Shown: piece by piece, positions 34,106 through 41,793 of the stretch
How positions within the stretch are numbered: the first letter of the stretch is position 1
Layout: each line of letters starts with the position of its first letter
Assembly (NCBI GenBank): GCA_016290875.1
Contig: JAEEVL010000025.1
Location: forward strand, 1 to 51,325
Length of the DNA: 51,325 bases
Origin: Ruminococcus sp.
Lineage (GTDB): Bacteria > Bacillota > Clostridia > Oscillospirales > Ruminococcaceae
Reading direction: 5' to 3'
Program-made: the position numbers and the translations under genes
Notes under the pieces: generated by a model
The model's input: the letters and a program-made list of their open reading frames with translations, nothing else
The model's database searches: none
Told to the model about the DNA's origin: nothing

Positions 34106-34939
34106 TCAGTCTCTCTTGAGAATAGTAGGTTCGCCGTCTTCAACGATAGTAAGAGTATCACCGTCAACGTTGAAAGTTAAATCATCACTTTCGTCGTCGC
34201 CGTCCTTAGTCAGCTTGAGCTTGCTGCCGTTGACCTCATACTTTGCGAAATCACTGGTCACTATATATGTCTTGCCGTTTTCGACCTTGAGAGAAACCTT
34301 ATCTCCGCCTTCAGAAGCGAAAGCTTCAAGAATACCGCCGGTTATCTTGTAAGTACCGTCCAGGTTGTCCTTGTCTGTCTCACCGGAAATTCTCTCGAGT
34401 GCAAGATAATCCTCGCCGTCCTTTGCAGCCTTGAGAACCTTGCCGTCAAAGGTAACATCAAGATCCTGTGAGAAATCACCATCACCAAAAACTACCTTTG
34501 TGCCGTTGATTTTTATCATACTGCTGAAATCAATAGTTTCGCCGACAGACATATCCTCGTTGAATGTGAGGACCATTGCCACTCCCTCTTCATCAAAGAT
34601 CCAGGAACCTACGATGTCGCCGCCCTTGAAATCTGAAGTATCAACAGTAGCTGTGGTTTCGTCCTCAGTGGGGATTATACCGCCTGTGGGAAGCTCCTTG
34701 CTTGCCTTTGTGGCATCATCTGTAACATCTTCCTTGCCGGTAGATGCCTCAGAAGAATCATCAGTGCCGTCCTCTGCCTTTGAAGCCTTTGTAGTATCGT
34801 TTTCATCAGAAGATGTCTCGTCTGTTGTGGTGGTTGTTGTTGAAGTCTTTGCAGAAGAGCTGTCGTCGGAATCTCCGCATGAAACGAGCGCAGATGTCAT
34901 AACGATGCACATTGCAAGAATAGCTGCAAGTTTTTTCAT
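34106..34939 (-). CDS. Beta-rich lipoprotein, paralogue 1 of 3
   Basis: 277 residues. Lipobox ALVSC is followed by a Ser/Thr/Asp linker to about residue 105. The mature domain is beta-rich, beginning DIVGSWIFDEEG and containing LDGTYKITGGILEAF, KTYIVTSDFAKYEVNGSKLKL and the ending TILKRD. The GTYKITGG and VNGSKLKL motifs also occur in the next two lipoproteins, so the three are paralogues. Each half looks like a lipocalin-like or DUF5640-like beta unit, but the fold is not certain. It follows the second paralogue by 45 bases. Confidence 0.8.
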   Translation of the reverse strand: MKKLAAILAMCIVMTSALVSCGDSDDSSSAKTSTTTTTTDETSSDENDTTKASKAEDGTDDSSEASTGKEDVTDDATKASKELPTGGIIPTEDETTATVDTSDFKGGDIVGSWIFDEEGVAMVLTFNEDMSVGETIDFSSMIKINGTKVVFGDGDFSQDLDVTFDGKVLKAAKDGEDYLALERISGETDKDNLDGTYKITGGILEAFASEGGDKVSLKVENGKTYIVTSDFAKYEVNGSKLKLTKDGDDESDDLTFNVDGDTLTIVEDGEPTILKRD

Positions 34940-34984
34940 ATATAAACTCCTATCTGATGTTTACAGTTCAGGTTATTTTTCTGA

Positions 34985-36127
34985 TCAGTCTCTTGTGAGG
35001 ATCTGCTGAGCGATACCAGCCTTGAGAGTGAGCTTCTTACCGTCGATAGTGTAATCGAACTCCTTATTGTTGAAGAGTGAAGAACCCTCGCCGATGTAGA
35101 TCTTTTCACCATCAGCTGAGTATGTGAAGCAGTTGTTGAGGCCGAGAATGCTGTTCTTGCCGTCTGCTTCAAAAGTGAATGAATAGTCATCTGTGTTCTT
35201 GTATGTCTTGTCATACTGATCGTAGAGGAGACCGCTTGTAACATTGTACTTACCGTCAAATGTATCGTTGCCGCCCTCGATCTTTTCCATAGTAAGGATA
35301 TCTCTGCCGTTTACATTGAGAGAGAACTTGCCGTCTTCAAATGTGTACTTATCAGGACCGAGCTCTGTTGTCTGGAAATAGATCTTGTCGCCCTCGAAGT
35401 GGATGATAGATGAAGAATCAAGGTAAACGCTTCCCTTACCGTCTTCCTTATACTCATACCAGCCGTCGAAGCCGCCTTCCTTAGTTGTCCACTTGCCGAG
35501 GAGTTCCTTGTCAACTTCGCCTTCCTTGAATCCGCCGTTGCCGGACTCCTTAGTAGCCTTAGTTGTATCTTCCTTAGTTTCCTTTTCCTTGGTCTCAGTC
35601 TCCTTTGTAGACTTCTCCTTGGTTTCCTTTTCCTTAGTAGCCTTAGTTGTGTCTTCCTCAGTCTCTGTCTCAGACTCTGTGAACTTCTTTACCTTCTTGA
35701 AGTAGAAAGTTGCATCTTCCTCTTCAGCAACGAGGTTGCCGTCCTCATCTATAGAGAAGATAGTAACTACGCCGTCCTCATCCTCTACAGAGATAGTGCC
35801 GTCCTCTTCGTCTGTCCACTCAGACTCGTCTTCGTCTCCGCCGTAAGAGAAGAGAGTGATAGTACCGTCATCAAGGATCTCGGCTCTGAGTAACTCTGAG
35901 ATAGGAGCACCCTGGTACTCGTCTTCATAAACTTCGCCGTCTTCGTCCTCAACCTTGAAAGCTTCCCACTTGCCGAAGAAATCGTCAAGCTCTGACTCTG
36001 CCTCAGCAGATGCAGTTGTAGTAGCCTTCTTGCCGGACTTGCTGTCGGAATCGTCATCGCTTCCGCATGAAGCGAATCCGCAGGTGATGAGCATGCAGCT
36101 CATGAGTATTGCTGTTAATCTTTTCAT
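34985..36127 (-). CDS. Beta-rich lipoprotein, paralogue 2 of 3
   Basis: 380 residues. Lipobox GFASC is followed by a short linker, a first beta domain (about 50-150; DFFGKWEAFKVEDEDGE...), a long Glu/Lys/Thr repeat linker (about 150-197) and a second beta domain. The second domain begins GKWTTKEGGFDGWYEY and holds FDGKYNVTSGLLYDQ and DYTIDGKKLTLKAG, ending QILTRD. The two GKW-type starts suggest an internal duplication. It has its own promoter. AGGAGG precedes the ATG. Confidence 0.82.
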   Translation of the reverse strand: MKRLTAILMSCMLITCGFASCGSDDDSDSKSGKKATTTASAEAESELDDFFGKWEAFKVEDEDGEVYEDEYQGAPISELLRAEILDDGTITLFSYGGDEDESEWTDEEDGTISVEDEDGVVTIFSIDEDGNLVAEEEDATFYFKKVKKFTESETETEEDTTKATKEKETKEKSTKETETKEKETKEDTTKATKESGNGGFKEGEVDKELLGKWTTKEGGFDGWYEYKEDGKGSVYLDSSSIIHFEGDKIYFQTTELGPDKYTFEDGKFSLNVNGRDILTMEKIEGGNDTFDGKYNVTSGLLYDQYDKTYKNTDDYSFTFEADGKNSILGLNNCFTYSADGEKIYIGEGSSLFNNKEFDYTIDGKKLTLKAGIAQQILTRD

Positions 36128-36159
36128 AATCTTTCCTCCTGAATAGTTGGATCGTGTTT

Positions 36160-36177
36160 GCCGGAATTATATCCGGC
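36160..36177. repeat. 18-bp inverted repeat spanning the -10 box
   Basis: GCCGGA-ATTATA-TCCGGC, perfect 6-base arms around the -10 hexamer of the promoter for the second lipoprotein. It may be an operator, or simply a small hairpin that ends the preceding transcript. Confidence 0.5.
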
Positions 36178-36194
36178 GCCTTTCTTATATACAA
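36166..36194 (-). promoter_or_regulatory. Promoter of lipoprotein paralogues 2 and 1
   Basis: TTGTAT (36189-36194), 17-base spacer, perfect TATAAT (36166-36171) on the minus strand, about 40 bases before the start codon. Confidence 0.75.
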
Positions 36195-36207
36195 ATGCGC
36201 GTTTGCG

Positions 36208-36828
36208 CTATTTGACCTTGTTAAGTGTGCGAGAAGTACCGTTCTCGCGCTTTATAGTGATGGAACTTCCCTTGCGTTCAGCTTCACCGCTGCTTGACGG
36301 GAAACCGTGCTTGCCCCTGAGGTCGAGAGTCTTTCCGTCAAAGGTATAGTCGATAACATCCACCGCAACGACAGTTGCCTTGTTGTCCTCAACTCTGAAC
36401 TGGAGCTCCGGCGGTTCATTGGTGTCGATATTGAGGCTCTTCATGATACCCTCGAGCATCGTACCGCCTGTAATGACGTAGCTTCCCTCATAGGAAGAAG
36501 CATCCGGTTCACCGATACGGTCGAGTATAAGTATATCCTCGTCCATAAGGGTAGCTTTGAGTATATCACCGTCATAGCTGAGACGGTCGCCGCCGACGTG
36601 AGTTCCGCTTAGGAAGAGGTCGCCGTTCTCGAAATACGTGTCCACCGGATTGAAGTAGACGCAGGCTGTACCGTTGTCCTCGAATATATATCCGCCGTCA
36701 GCGCCTTCGCCGTTTATGCGCCACTTGCCTGTTATATTGGTATCGTTTTCATCTGACGAGCTGCTTTTTCCGCAGGAAACACAGCACAGAGCTGTTGCAG
36801 CAGCAAGTATAAGAGCTGTTGTCCTCAA
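36208..36828 (-). CDS. Beta-rich lipoprotein, paralogue 3 of 3
   Basis: 206 residues. Signal RTTALILAAATALCCVSC with a lipobox is followed by a short Ser/Asp linker. The mature domain begins ITGKWRINGEGADGGYIFEDNG and contains YEGSYVITGGTMLEG and YTFDGKTLDLRGK, matching the motifs of the other two paralogues. It has one beta domain only. The start is a TTG at 36828, directly after the in-frame TAA of a 17-codon ORF. The ribosome site is weak (AGGA 15 bases upstream), so translation may depend on coupling. Confidence 0.75.
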   Translation of the reverse strand: MRTTALILAAATALCCVSCGKSSSSDENDTNITGKWRINGEGADGGYIFEDNGTACVYFNPVDTYFENGDLFLSGTHVGGDRLSYDGDILKATLMDEDILILDRIGEPDASSYEGSYVITGGTMLEGIMKSLNIDTNEPPELQFRVEDNKATVVAVDVIDYTFDGKTLDLRGKHGFPSSSGEAERKGSSITIKRENGTSRTLNKVK

Positions 36829-36882
36829 TTATCTCACATTCTTTCCTGTGGCATACCGCAGAACGTCTGCTGTAAGTGCCAT
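36829..36882 (-). CDS. 17-codon upstream ORF ahead of lipoprotein paralogue 3
   Basis: Encodes MALTADVLRYATGKNVR and ends in TAA immediately before the TTG start of the lipoprotein, in the same frame. A weak GGTGA lies 9 bases before its ATG. It could be a coupling leader, or the remnant of a longer reading frame. The leader also holds a GCAGA-CGT-TCTGC hairpin. Confidence 0.4.
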   Translation of the reverse strand: MALTADVLRYATGKNVR

Positions 36883-36915
36883 TGTTGCATATCACCGTAG
36901 GATATGACATATTAC

Positions 36916-36944
36916 ATTATAGCACCGTATATCCATCTTTTCAA
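36916..36944 (-). promoter_or_regulatory. Promoter of lipoprotein paralogue 3
   Basis: TTGAAA (36939-36944), 17-base spacer, perfect TATAAT (36916-36921) on the minus strand. It gives a leader of about 80 bases. It is divergent from the riboswitch promoter 112 bases away; that gap is AT-rich and shows no other clear signal. Confidence 0.82.
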
Positions 36945-37050
36945 GCAATTCTAAAAAAAGTTCCTAAAATGTAATGTTTTTTGCATTAAATCCACACTAA
37001 TTTGTAAATTACGCTGATAATTCCGTAACTTTTGACATATCCGCCTGCTA

Positions 37051-37067
37051 TATACTTGACAAGTATA
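37051..37067. promoter_or_regulatory. Palindromic operator candidate over the -35 box
   Basis: TATACTTG-A-CAAGTATA, perfect 8-base arms around one base, covering the whole TTGACA of the riboswitch operon promoter. Its place would let a dimeric repressor block polymerase. I cannot assign it to a known regulator. Confidence 0.6.
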
Positions 37068-37084
37068 CTATTTAATGGTAATAT
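37056..37084 (+). promoter_or_regulatory. Promoter of the Mn riboswitch operon
   Basis: Perfect TTGACA (37056-37061), 17-base spacer, TAATAT (37079-37084). Transcription should begin near 37091, which is exactly where the aptamer begins. Confidence 0.85.
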
Positions 37085-37090
37085 ATTATC

Positions 37091-37206
37091 AATGAAAGGG
37101 AGTAGCTTCTTAACAGCCCCTGCTGTAAGTGTCCGTTTCGCCATGACCGCAGCCATATGCTGTCGGGACGGACAAAGTCTCAACGACTTTAGCAAGACTT
37201 TTGTTG
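37091..37206 (+). ncRNA. yybP-ykoY manganese riboswitch aptamer
   Basis: The two diagnostic segments are present: AAAGGGAGTAGC near the 5' end (37095-37106) and TTTAGCAAGACTTTT at the 3' end (37188-37202), the pair that forms the Mn2+-binding junction. P1 is AAAG with CTTT. One G and one C are missing relative to the AAAGGGGAGTAGC/AGCAAGACCTTT form I know from Lactococcus, a compensated change. A long internal arm (GTCCGT...ACGGAC) lies between. It precedes a P-type ATPase, the classic target of this class. Mn2+ binding should favour expression. Confidence 0.9.
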
Positions 37207-37243
37207 CACATTAAGCTGCAATAAGAGTCTTTTTTATTTTATT
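37194..37243 (+). terminator. Riboswitch-controlled intrinsic terminator
   Basis: AAGACTTTTGTTGCA (37194-37208) pairs along all 15 positions with TGCAATAAGAGTCTT (37217-37231, two G-U pairs), followed by TTTTTATTTTATT. The 5' arm includes the 3' strand of aptamer helix P1, so aptamer folding and termination exclude each other. A second hairpin, GCTGCAATAA with TTATTGCAGC, can take the 3' arm away and may be the anti-terminator. Confidence 0.9.
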
Positions 37244-37271
37244 GCAGCAAAACCAAGAAAGAAGGTATAAT

Positions 37272-38555
37272 ATGAAAAAATCACTCGCCCTGGCGATGTC
37301 AGCAATTATGTCGCTGTCCATGCTCACAGCCTGCGGCAAGGACGCCGAAAGCAGTTCTGATACTGACAAAGCCGCTTCAACGTCTTCTTCGGCAAAAACT
37401 TCCGAAGATACAAGCTCAGCCGCTGCTTCTGAGGCAAATTCCGAGGACGCGACAACAGCTACAAAGAAGAGCGTAAAGCTGCCCAACCCCAAAACAACAA
37501 CAGAGCCGCAGAAAGATGACAACGGCGCTTACGAAGACGGCTATGATGACTACGACGACTACGAAGAGCCTTCATTTGAAAATCCGAACGATGATGCCAG
37601 CAACGGCGAACTTGCAATGGAGCTCATGGAGAAAGCTGACAGAATAAGCTCAGATGAGGACGGCTTCAAGATAGAGGACGGCATACTCTACGGCTATGAC
37701 GGCGTAGAATCCGAACTGCATATCCCCGACGGAGTAACGCGCATAGAATCGTGGGCTTTCAAGAATGACTCCTCCATTGTTGCGGTATACATCCCATCAT
37801 CGGTGAAGAGTATAGGTGCATTTGTATTTGACTGTGCGGACGCTCTCCGCTTCGTTGACATTGAGGAAGGAGTCGAGACTATTGCCGACACATCATTTTC
37901 AAGATGCTCGAGCCTCAGGGATATAAATCTTCCAAAGAGTCTGCGTTCGATCGGTAGTTCTGCATTCTGGGCAGACGGCGATCTCACGATACACGCACCA
38001 CAGGGCTCCTATGCTGCAAAATTCGCAGGCAGTTCCCACTACGATGTAAAATATTCCAGCGAGCCTGCCGTTTACGAGCCTATCGACCTGAAAAACGTTA
38101 TCCGCGCCCGCCAGTATGAATACGGTGACTTTACCGAATTCACCATCCCCGGGAACATCACTTCCATAGAGGGAAGTGCTTTTGAATACTGCAAACAGCT
38201 CCGCGAGATAACTATCCCGTCCAATGTAAAGAGCATTGGTTCACAGGCATTCAGCTACTGCTACGCTCTGAAAAGCGTAACCATAGACGGCTGCACCGAG
38301 ATCGTCGGCAGAGCCTTTGAATACTGCGAATCCCTTGAAACGGTACGCATAAATGAGGGCTGTGAGACTATCGGCAATTCTGCATTCGGCTACGTCGAAA
38401 AACTCAAGGAAGTATGGCTGCCGGCAAGCATCAAAAAAATGGACGAGTATGCTTTTGACTATATCGGCGACAACTGCATTTTCCATGTTCCTTCCGGCTC
38501 ATATGCCGAGAAATACATGATAAAACACAATTTTAATTACGACAATAATGTCTGA
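37272..38555 (+). CDS. BspA-type leucine-rich-repeat lipoprotein under Mn riboswitch control
   Basis: 427 residues. Signal MKKSLALAMSAIMSLSMLTAC has a lipobox. A Ser/Thr/Glu and Asp/Tyr-rich linker runs to about residue 115. About eight LRR_5 (BspA) repeats follow, of the form L-x-x-[IV]-x-[IL]-P-x-x-[IV]-x-x-I-x-x-x-A-F-x-x-C, for example LREITIPSNVKSIGSQAFSYC. There is a break near residue 260, where a GSYAAKF turn closes the first block; GSYAEKY closes the second. Such proteins sit on the cell surface and bind ligands or partners. The ATG at 37272 has AGAAGG upstream. It is the first gene after the riboswitch, 17 bases ahead of the ATPase. Confidence 0.88.
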   Translation: MKKSLALAMSAIMSLSMLTACGKDAESSSDTDKAASTSSSAKTSEDTSSAAASEANSEDATTATKKSVKLPNPKTTTEPQKDDNGAYEDGYDDYDDYEEPSFENPNDDASNGELAMELMEKADRISSDEDGFKIEDGILYGYDGVESELHIPDGVTRIESWAFKNDSSIVAVYIPSSVKSIGAFVFDCADALRFVDIEEGVETIADTSFSRCSSLRDINLPKSLRSIGSSAFWADGDLTIHAPQGSYAAKFAGSSHYDVKYSSEPAVYEPIDLKNVIRARQYEYGDFTEFTIPGNITSIEGSAFEYCKQLREITIPSNVKSIGSQAFSYCYALKSVTIDGCTEIVGRAFEYCESLETVRINEGCETIGNSAFGYVEKLKEVWLPASIKKMDEYAFDYIGDNCIFHVPSGSYAEKYMIKHNFNYDNNV

Positions 38556-38572
38556 TGAAACGGAGAGATGAT

Positions 38573-41161
38573 ATGAATTATTTTGATCAGGACGGCGAAA
38601 GCGTCATCAAGTCACTCGGAAGCGACCGTGAAAAAGGTCTCACCGACGCACAGGTAACCGAGAGCAGAAGCAAATACGGCGAAAACGCCATTTCAGAAGA
38701 AAAGCAGAAGAGCATATTCAGGGTATTCCTCGAGCAGTTTGCAGATCTGCTTGTAGTCATCCTCATAATCGCTTCGATAATCTCTATGATAAGCGGCGAG
38801 ATAGGAAGCACTATCGTTATCCTCGTCGTACTCATAATGAACGCAATACTTGGTACAGCCCAGCACGTAAAGGCTCAGAAATCGCTCAACAGCCTCAAGG
38901 CTATGAGCTCACCCAACGCAAGAGTCATCAGAAACGGTGCTCAGGTTGAGATACCTGCTTCTGAAGTAGTTGTCGGCGATATACTCCTTATGGAAGCCGG
39001 AAACGTAGCCGCAGCAGACGGACGTCTCCTTGAAGCCGCTTCTCTCCAGGTCAATGAGAGTGCCCTCACAGGTGAGTCTCTCAACGTCACAAAATCCACA
39101 GAAAAGATCGACCAGGCAGAGCTTGCACTCGGCGATCGTGTGAATATGATCTACTCCGGCTCTAACATCTCCAACGGACGAGGTGTTGCAGTAGTTACCG
39201 GAGTCGGCATGAATACTGAGATAGGCAAGATAGCATCACTCATGCAGAATGCCAAGAAGAAAAAGACTCCCCTCCAGGTGAGCCTGGACAAGTTCAGCAA
39301 GATACTTTCGATAGCTATCATCTGTATCTGTATACTTGTCTTCCTGATGACCTACTTCATCAACGGTCAGCCTGTCGTTGACGCGCTCATGTTTGCAGTT
39401 GCTCTCGCAGTTGCCGCTATACCGGAAGCGCTCAGCTCCATCATCACGATCTCACTTGCTATCGGCACACAGAAGATGTCGAAGCAGAAAGCTATCATCA
39501 AAGACCTCAAGGCAGTCGAAGGCCTCGGCTGTGTATCCATAATCTGCTCGGACAAGACCGGTACTCTCACGCAGAACCGTATGACTGTCCGCGACCTCAG
39601 TTTCCCCTGCGAGCGTGCAAAGAAGGAACTCCTCCTTGCTATGGCACTCTGCAACGACGCTGCAAAGTCCGATGACGGCTGGCTCGGAGATCCTACCGAG
39701 ACTGCTCTCTCAGATTACCTCGGAAACGATGAATACCTCCGCATCCGTGAAGAAAATCCCCGTGCTGACGAGATACCTTTCGACAGCGACAGAAAGCTCA
39801 TGACAACGGTACACCTTTTCGGTGCCGCACGCACAGCTTATACAAAGGGCGCTATCGACGTTCTTGTTCCGAGACTCAAATTCGTCCTCACAGACACAGA
39901 AGTACGCCCCATCACAGAGGAAGACCTTGCAGAGATACGCAAGTCAAACCTCAGATATTCCGAGAACGGAATGCGCGTTCTCGCATTTGCAAAGAAGATA
40001 CTTACCAGCGACGCACACATCACACTCGACGACGAGTGCGACTATGTATACATTGGTATGACAGCTATGACCGATCCTCCGCGTGAGGAGAGCAAGGCAG
40101 CCGTTGCCGAATGTATCTCAGCCGGCATCAAGCCTATAATGATAACCGGTGACCACAAGCTCACAGCCGTAGCTATCGCAAAGGAGATCGGCATCTACAA
40201 GGACGGCGACCTCGCTATGGACGGAAACGAGCTCAACAACATCTCAGACGAAGAACTCTCCGCTAAGCTTGACAAGATATCAGTATACGCAAGAGTTTCA
40301 CCCGAGCACAAGATACGTATAGTTGACCTCTGGCAGAAGAAGGACATGGTCGTTGCAATGACCGGTGACGGCGTAAACGATGCTCCCGCGCTCAAGAAGG
40401 CAGACGTCGGAGTTGCAATGGGTATCACAGGTACAGAGGTATCCAAGGACGCTGCATCGATGATACTTGCCGATGACAACTTTGCCACTATCGTCAAGGC
40501 AGTCGCAAACGGCAGATGTATCTACAACAACATCAAGAACGCCATCAAGTTCCTGCTTGCCGGAAACGCCGCTGCTATCATCGTAGTTCTTCTTACAACT
40601 ATTCTTGATCTGCCGCTGCCTTTCATGCCGGTACATCTTCTCTTCATCAACCTTCTCACCGATTCCCTGCCGGCGCTCGCACTCTGTATGGAGCCTATGC
40701 AGTCCGGAGTTATGAAGGAAAAGCCGCGTTCATCCAAGGAGTCCATACTCAACAAGGAGACCGGCATCTATATCGCATTCCACAGCATCATCATCGCAGC
40801 CTGCGTAATGTGTGCGCTGATGATAGGCAAGCACTCCTGCGACTCAGCTGCAATGGCAAGCACAATGGCTTTTGCAACACTCTGTCTCGCACGTCTGTTT
40901 GAAGGCTTTGACAGCCGCGGAAAGAACTCCCTTGCAAAGCTCGGCATAACAACCAACCTCTTCTCGATCGGAGCATTCTGCTTAGGAGCACTCCTTCTTG
41001 TATGCGCACTTATGATCGAACCCTGCCACGGATTTATGTCCGTAAGCAACTGTTTCAGCGCCAAGAATCTCCTTGAAGTAACCGGACTTGCAGTTATCCC
41101 GTTCGCAGTAACACAGGTACTCAGAATGATAAAGGAAGCCGCATCAAAGTCAAAAGACTGA
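38573..41161 (+). CDS. P-type (P2A-like) cation-transporting ATPase, probable Mn2+ exporter
   Basis: 862 residues. The actuator motif TGES is at about 166-169 and the phosphorylation site DKTGTLTQN at about 327-335. Nucleotide-binding and hinge motifs follow (MTGDGVNDAPALKKADVGVAMG), with ten likely membrane helices. Helix M4 reads AAIPEALSSI instead of the PEGLP of calcium pumps. The yybP-ykoY riboswitch upstream argues for Mn2+ export; Ca2+ is the alternative. The ATG at 38573 has GGAG 7 bases upstream; an earlier ATG overlaps the preceding stop. Confidence 0.92.
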   Translation: MNYFDQDGESVIKSLGSDREKGLTDAQVTESRSKYGENAISEEKQKSIFRVFLEQFADLLVVILIIASIISMISGEIGSTIVILVVLIMNAILGTAQHVKAQKSLNSLKAMSSPNARVIRNGAQVEIPASEVVVGDILLMEAGNVAAADGRLLEAASLQVNESALTGESLNVTKSTEKIDQAELALGDRVNMIYSGSNISNGRGVAVVTGVGMNTEIGKIASLMQNAKKKKTPLQVSLDKFSKILSIAIICICILVFLMTYFINGQPVVDALMFAVALAVAAIPEALSSIITISLAIGTQKMSKQKAIIKDLKAVEGLGCVSIICSDKTGTLTQNRMTVRDLSFPCERAKKELLLAMALCNDAAKSDDGWLGDPTETALSDYLGNDEYLRIREENPRADEIPFDSDRKLMTTVHLFGAARTAYTKGAIDVLVPRLKFVLTDTEVRPITEEDLAEIRKSNLRYSENGMRVLAFAKKILTSDAHITLDDECDYVYIGMTAMTDPPREESKAAVAECISAGIKPIMITGDHKLTAVAIAKEIGIYKDGDLAMDGNELNNISDEELSAKLDKISVYARVSPEHKIRIVDLWQKKDMVVAMTGDGVNDAPALKKADVGVAMGITGTEVSKDAASMILADDNFATIVKAVANGRCIYNNIKNAIKFLLAGNAAAIIVVLLTTILDLPLPFMPVHLLFINLLTDSLPALALCMEPMQSGVMKEKPRSSKESILNKETGIYIAFHSIIIAACVMCALMIGKHSCDSAAMASTMAFATLCLARLFEGFDSRGKNSLAKLGITTNLFSIGAFCLGALLLVCALMIEPCHGFMSVSNCFSAKNLLEVTGLAVIPFAVTQVLRMIKEAASKSKD

Positions 41162-41173
41162 TAAGGAGTAAAT

Positions 41174-41713
41174 ATGAACGCACTTGTTATCAATTGCAGT
41201 CCCGTAAGGAACGGCGCTACTGCCGAGATAGTCCGCATAATTTCACAGCAGCTCACTGATCGTTACGATGTAAAGAGCATATGTATCGACGACTTTGATT
41301 TCAGCTTCTGCAAAGGCTGCCGGAGCTGCCATAATACCGCAGAGTGCGTTCAGCACGACGGCTTTGACATCGCCGCAGAGGAATTTGAACGTGCGGATAT
41401 AATAGTCTCCGTTGCGCCGTCCTACTGGGCAGATGTCCCGGGACAGTTCAAGGCGTTCATCGACAGATTTACCCCGTGGTGCAACACCCACGAACCTCAT
41501 GCATCGCTGAGCCGCGGCAAACACGGCTACGCAGTCGCATTGAGAACAGGGCCGTCAATGCCGGAATGTCAGCGCATCATCGGCACTATCGAACATTTCT
41601 ACGGACACCTTGAAATAGAATGCTGCGGCTCGCTCGGCCTCTGCTCCATTGAGTACAAGGAGGCAGTCGAGCCCAGGAAAGACGAAATAATCGCTTTCTG
41701 TAAGAATATATGA
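41174..41713 (+). CDS. NADPH-dependent FMN reductase-like flavodoxin family protein
   Basis: 179 residues with a flavodoxin-like fold: NALVINCSPVRNGATAEIVRII (phosphate-binding loop for FMN), the cysteine-rich FCKGCRSCHNTAECVQHDGF, and IIVSVAPSYWADVPGQFKAFIDRF. The CxxCxxC-type cluster recalls iron-sulfur flavoproteins or thiol-containing oxidoreductases. It starts 12 bases after the ATPase with an AAGGAG site, so it belongs to the riboswitch operon. Confidence 0.88.
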   Translation: MNALVINCSPVRNGATAEIVRIISQQLTDRYDVKSICIDDFDFSFCKGCRSCHNTAECVQHDGFDIAAEEFERADIIVSVAPSYWADVPGQFKAFIDRFTPWCNTHEPHASLSRGKHGYAVALRTGPSMPECQRIIGTIEHFYGHLEIECCGSLGLCSIEYKEAVEPRKDEIIAFCKNI

Positions 41714-41718
41714 ATAAT

Positions 41719-41755
41719 GAGGGGAACGCCGCGAGACGTTCCCCTCTTGTAATTT
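41719..41755 (+). terminator. Terminator of the riboswitch operon
   Basis: GAGGGGAACG and CGTTCCCCTC (41719-41728 with 41737-41746) form a perfect 10-bp stem, followed by a modest T-rich tail. Confidence 0.75.
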
Positions 41756-41793
41756 CTTCTGCATTATGCTATACTTTCATTGGAGGTAATTTT

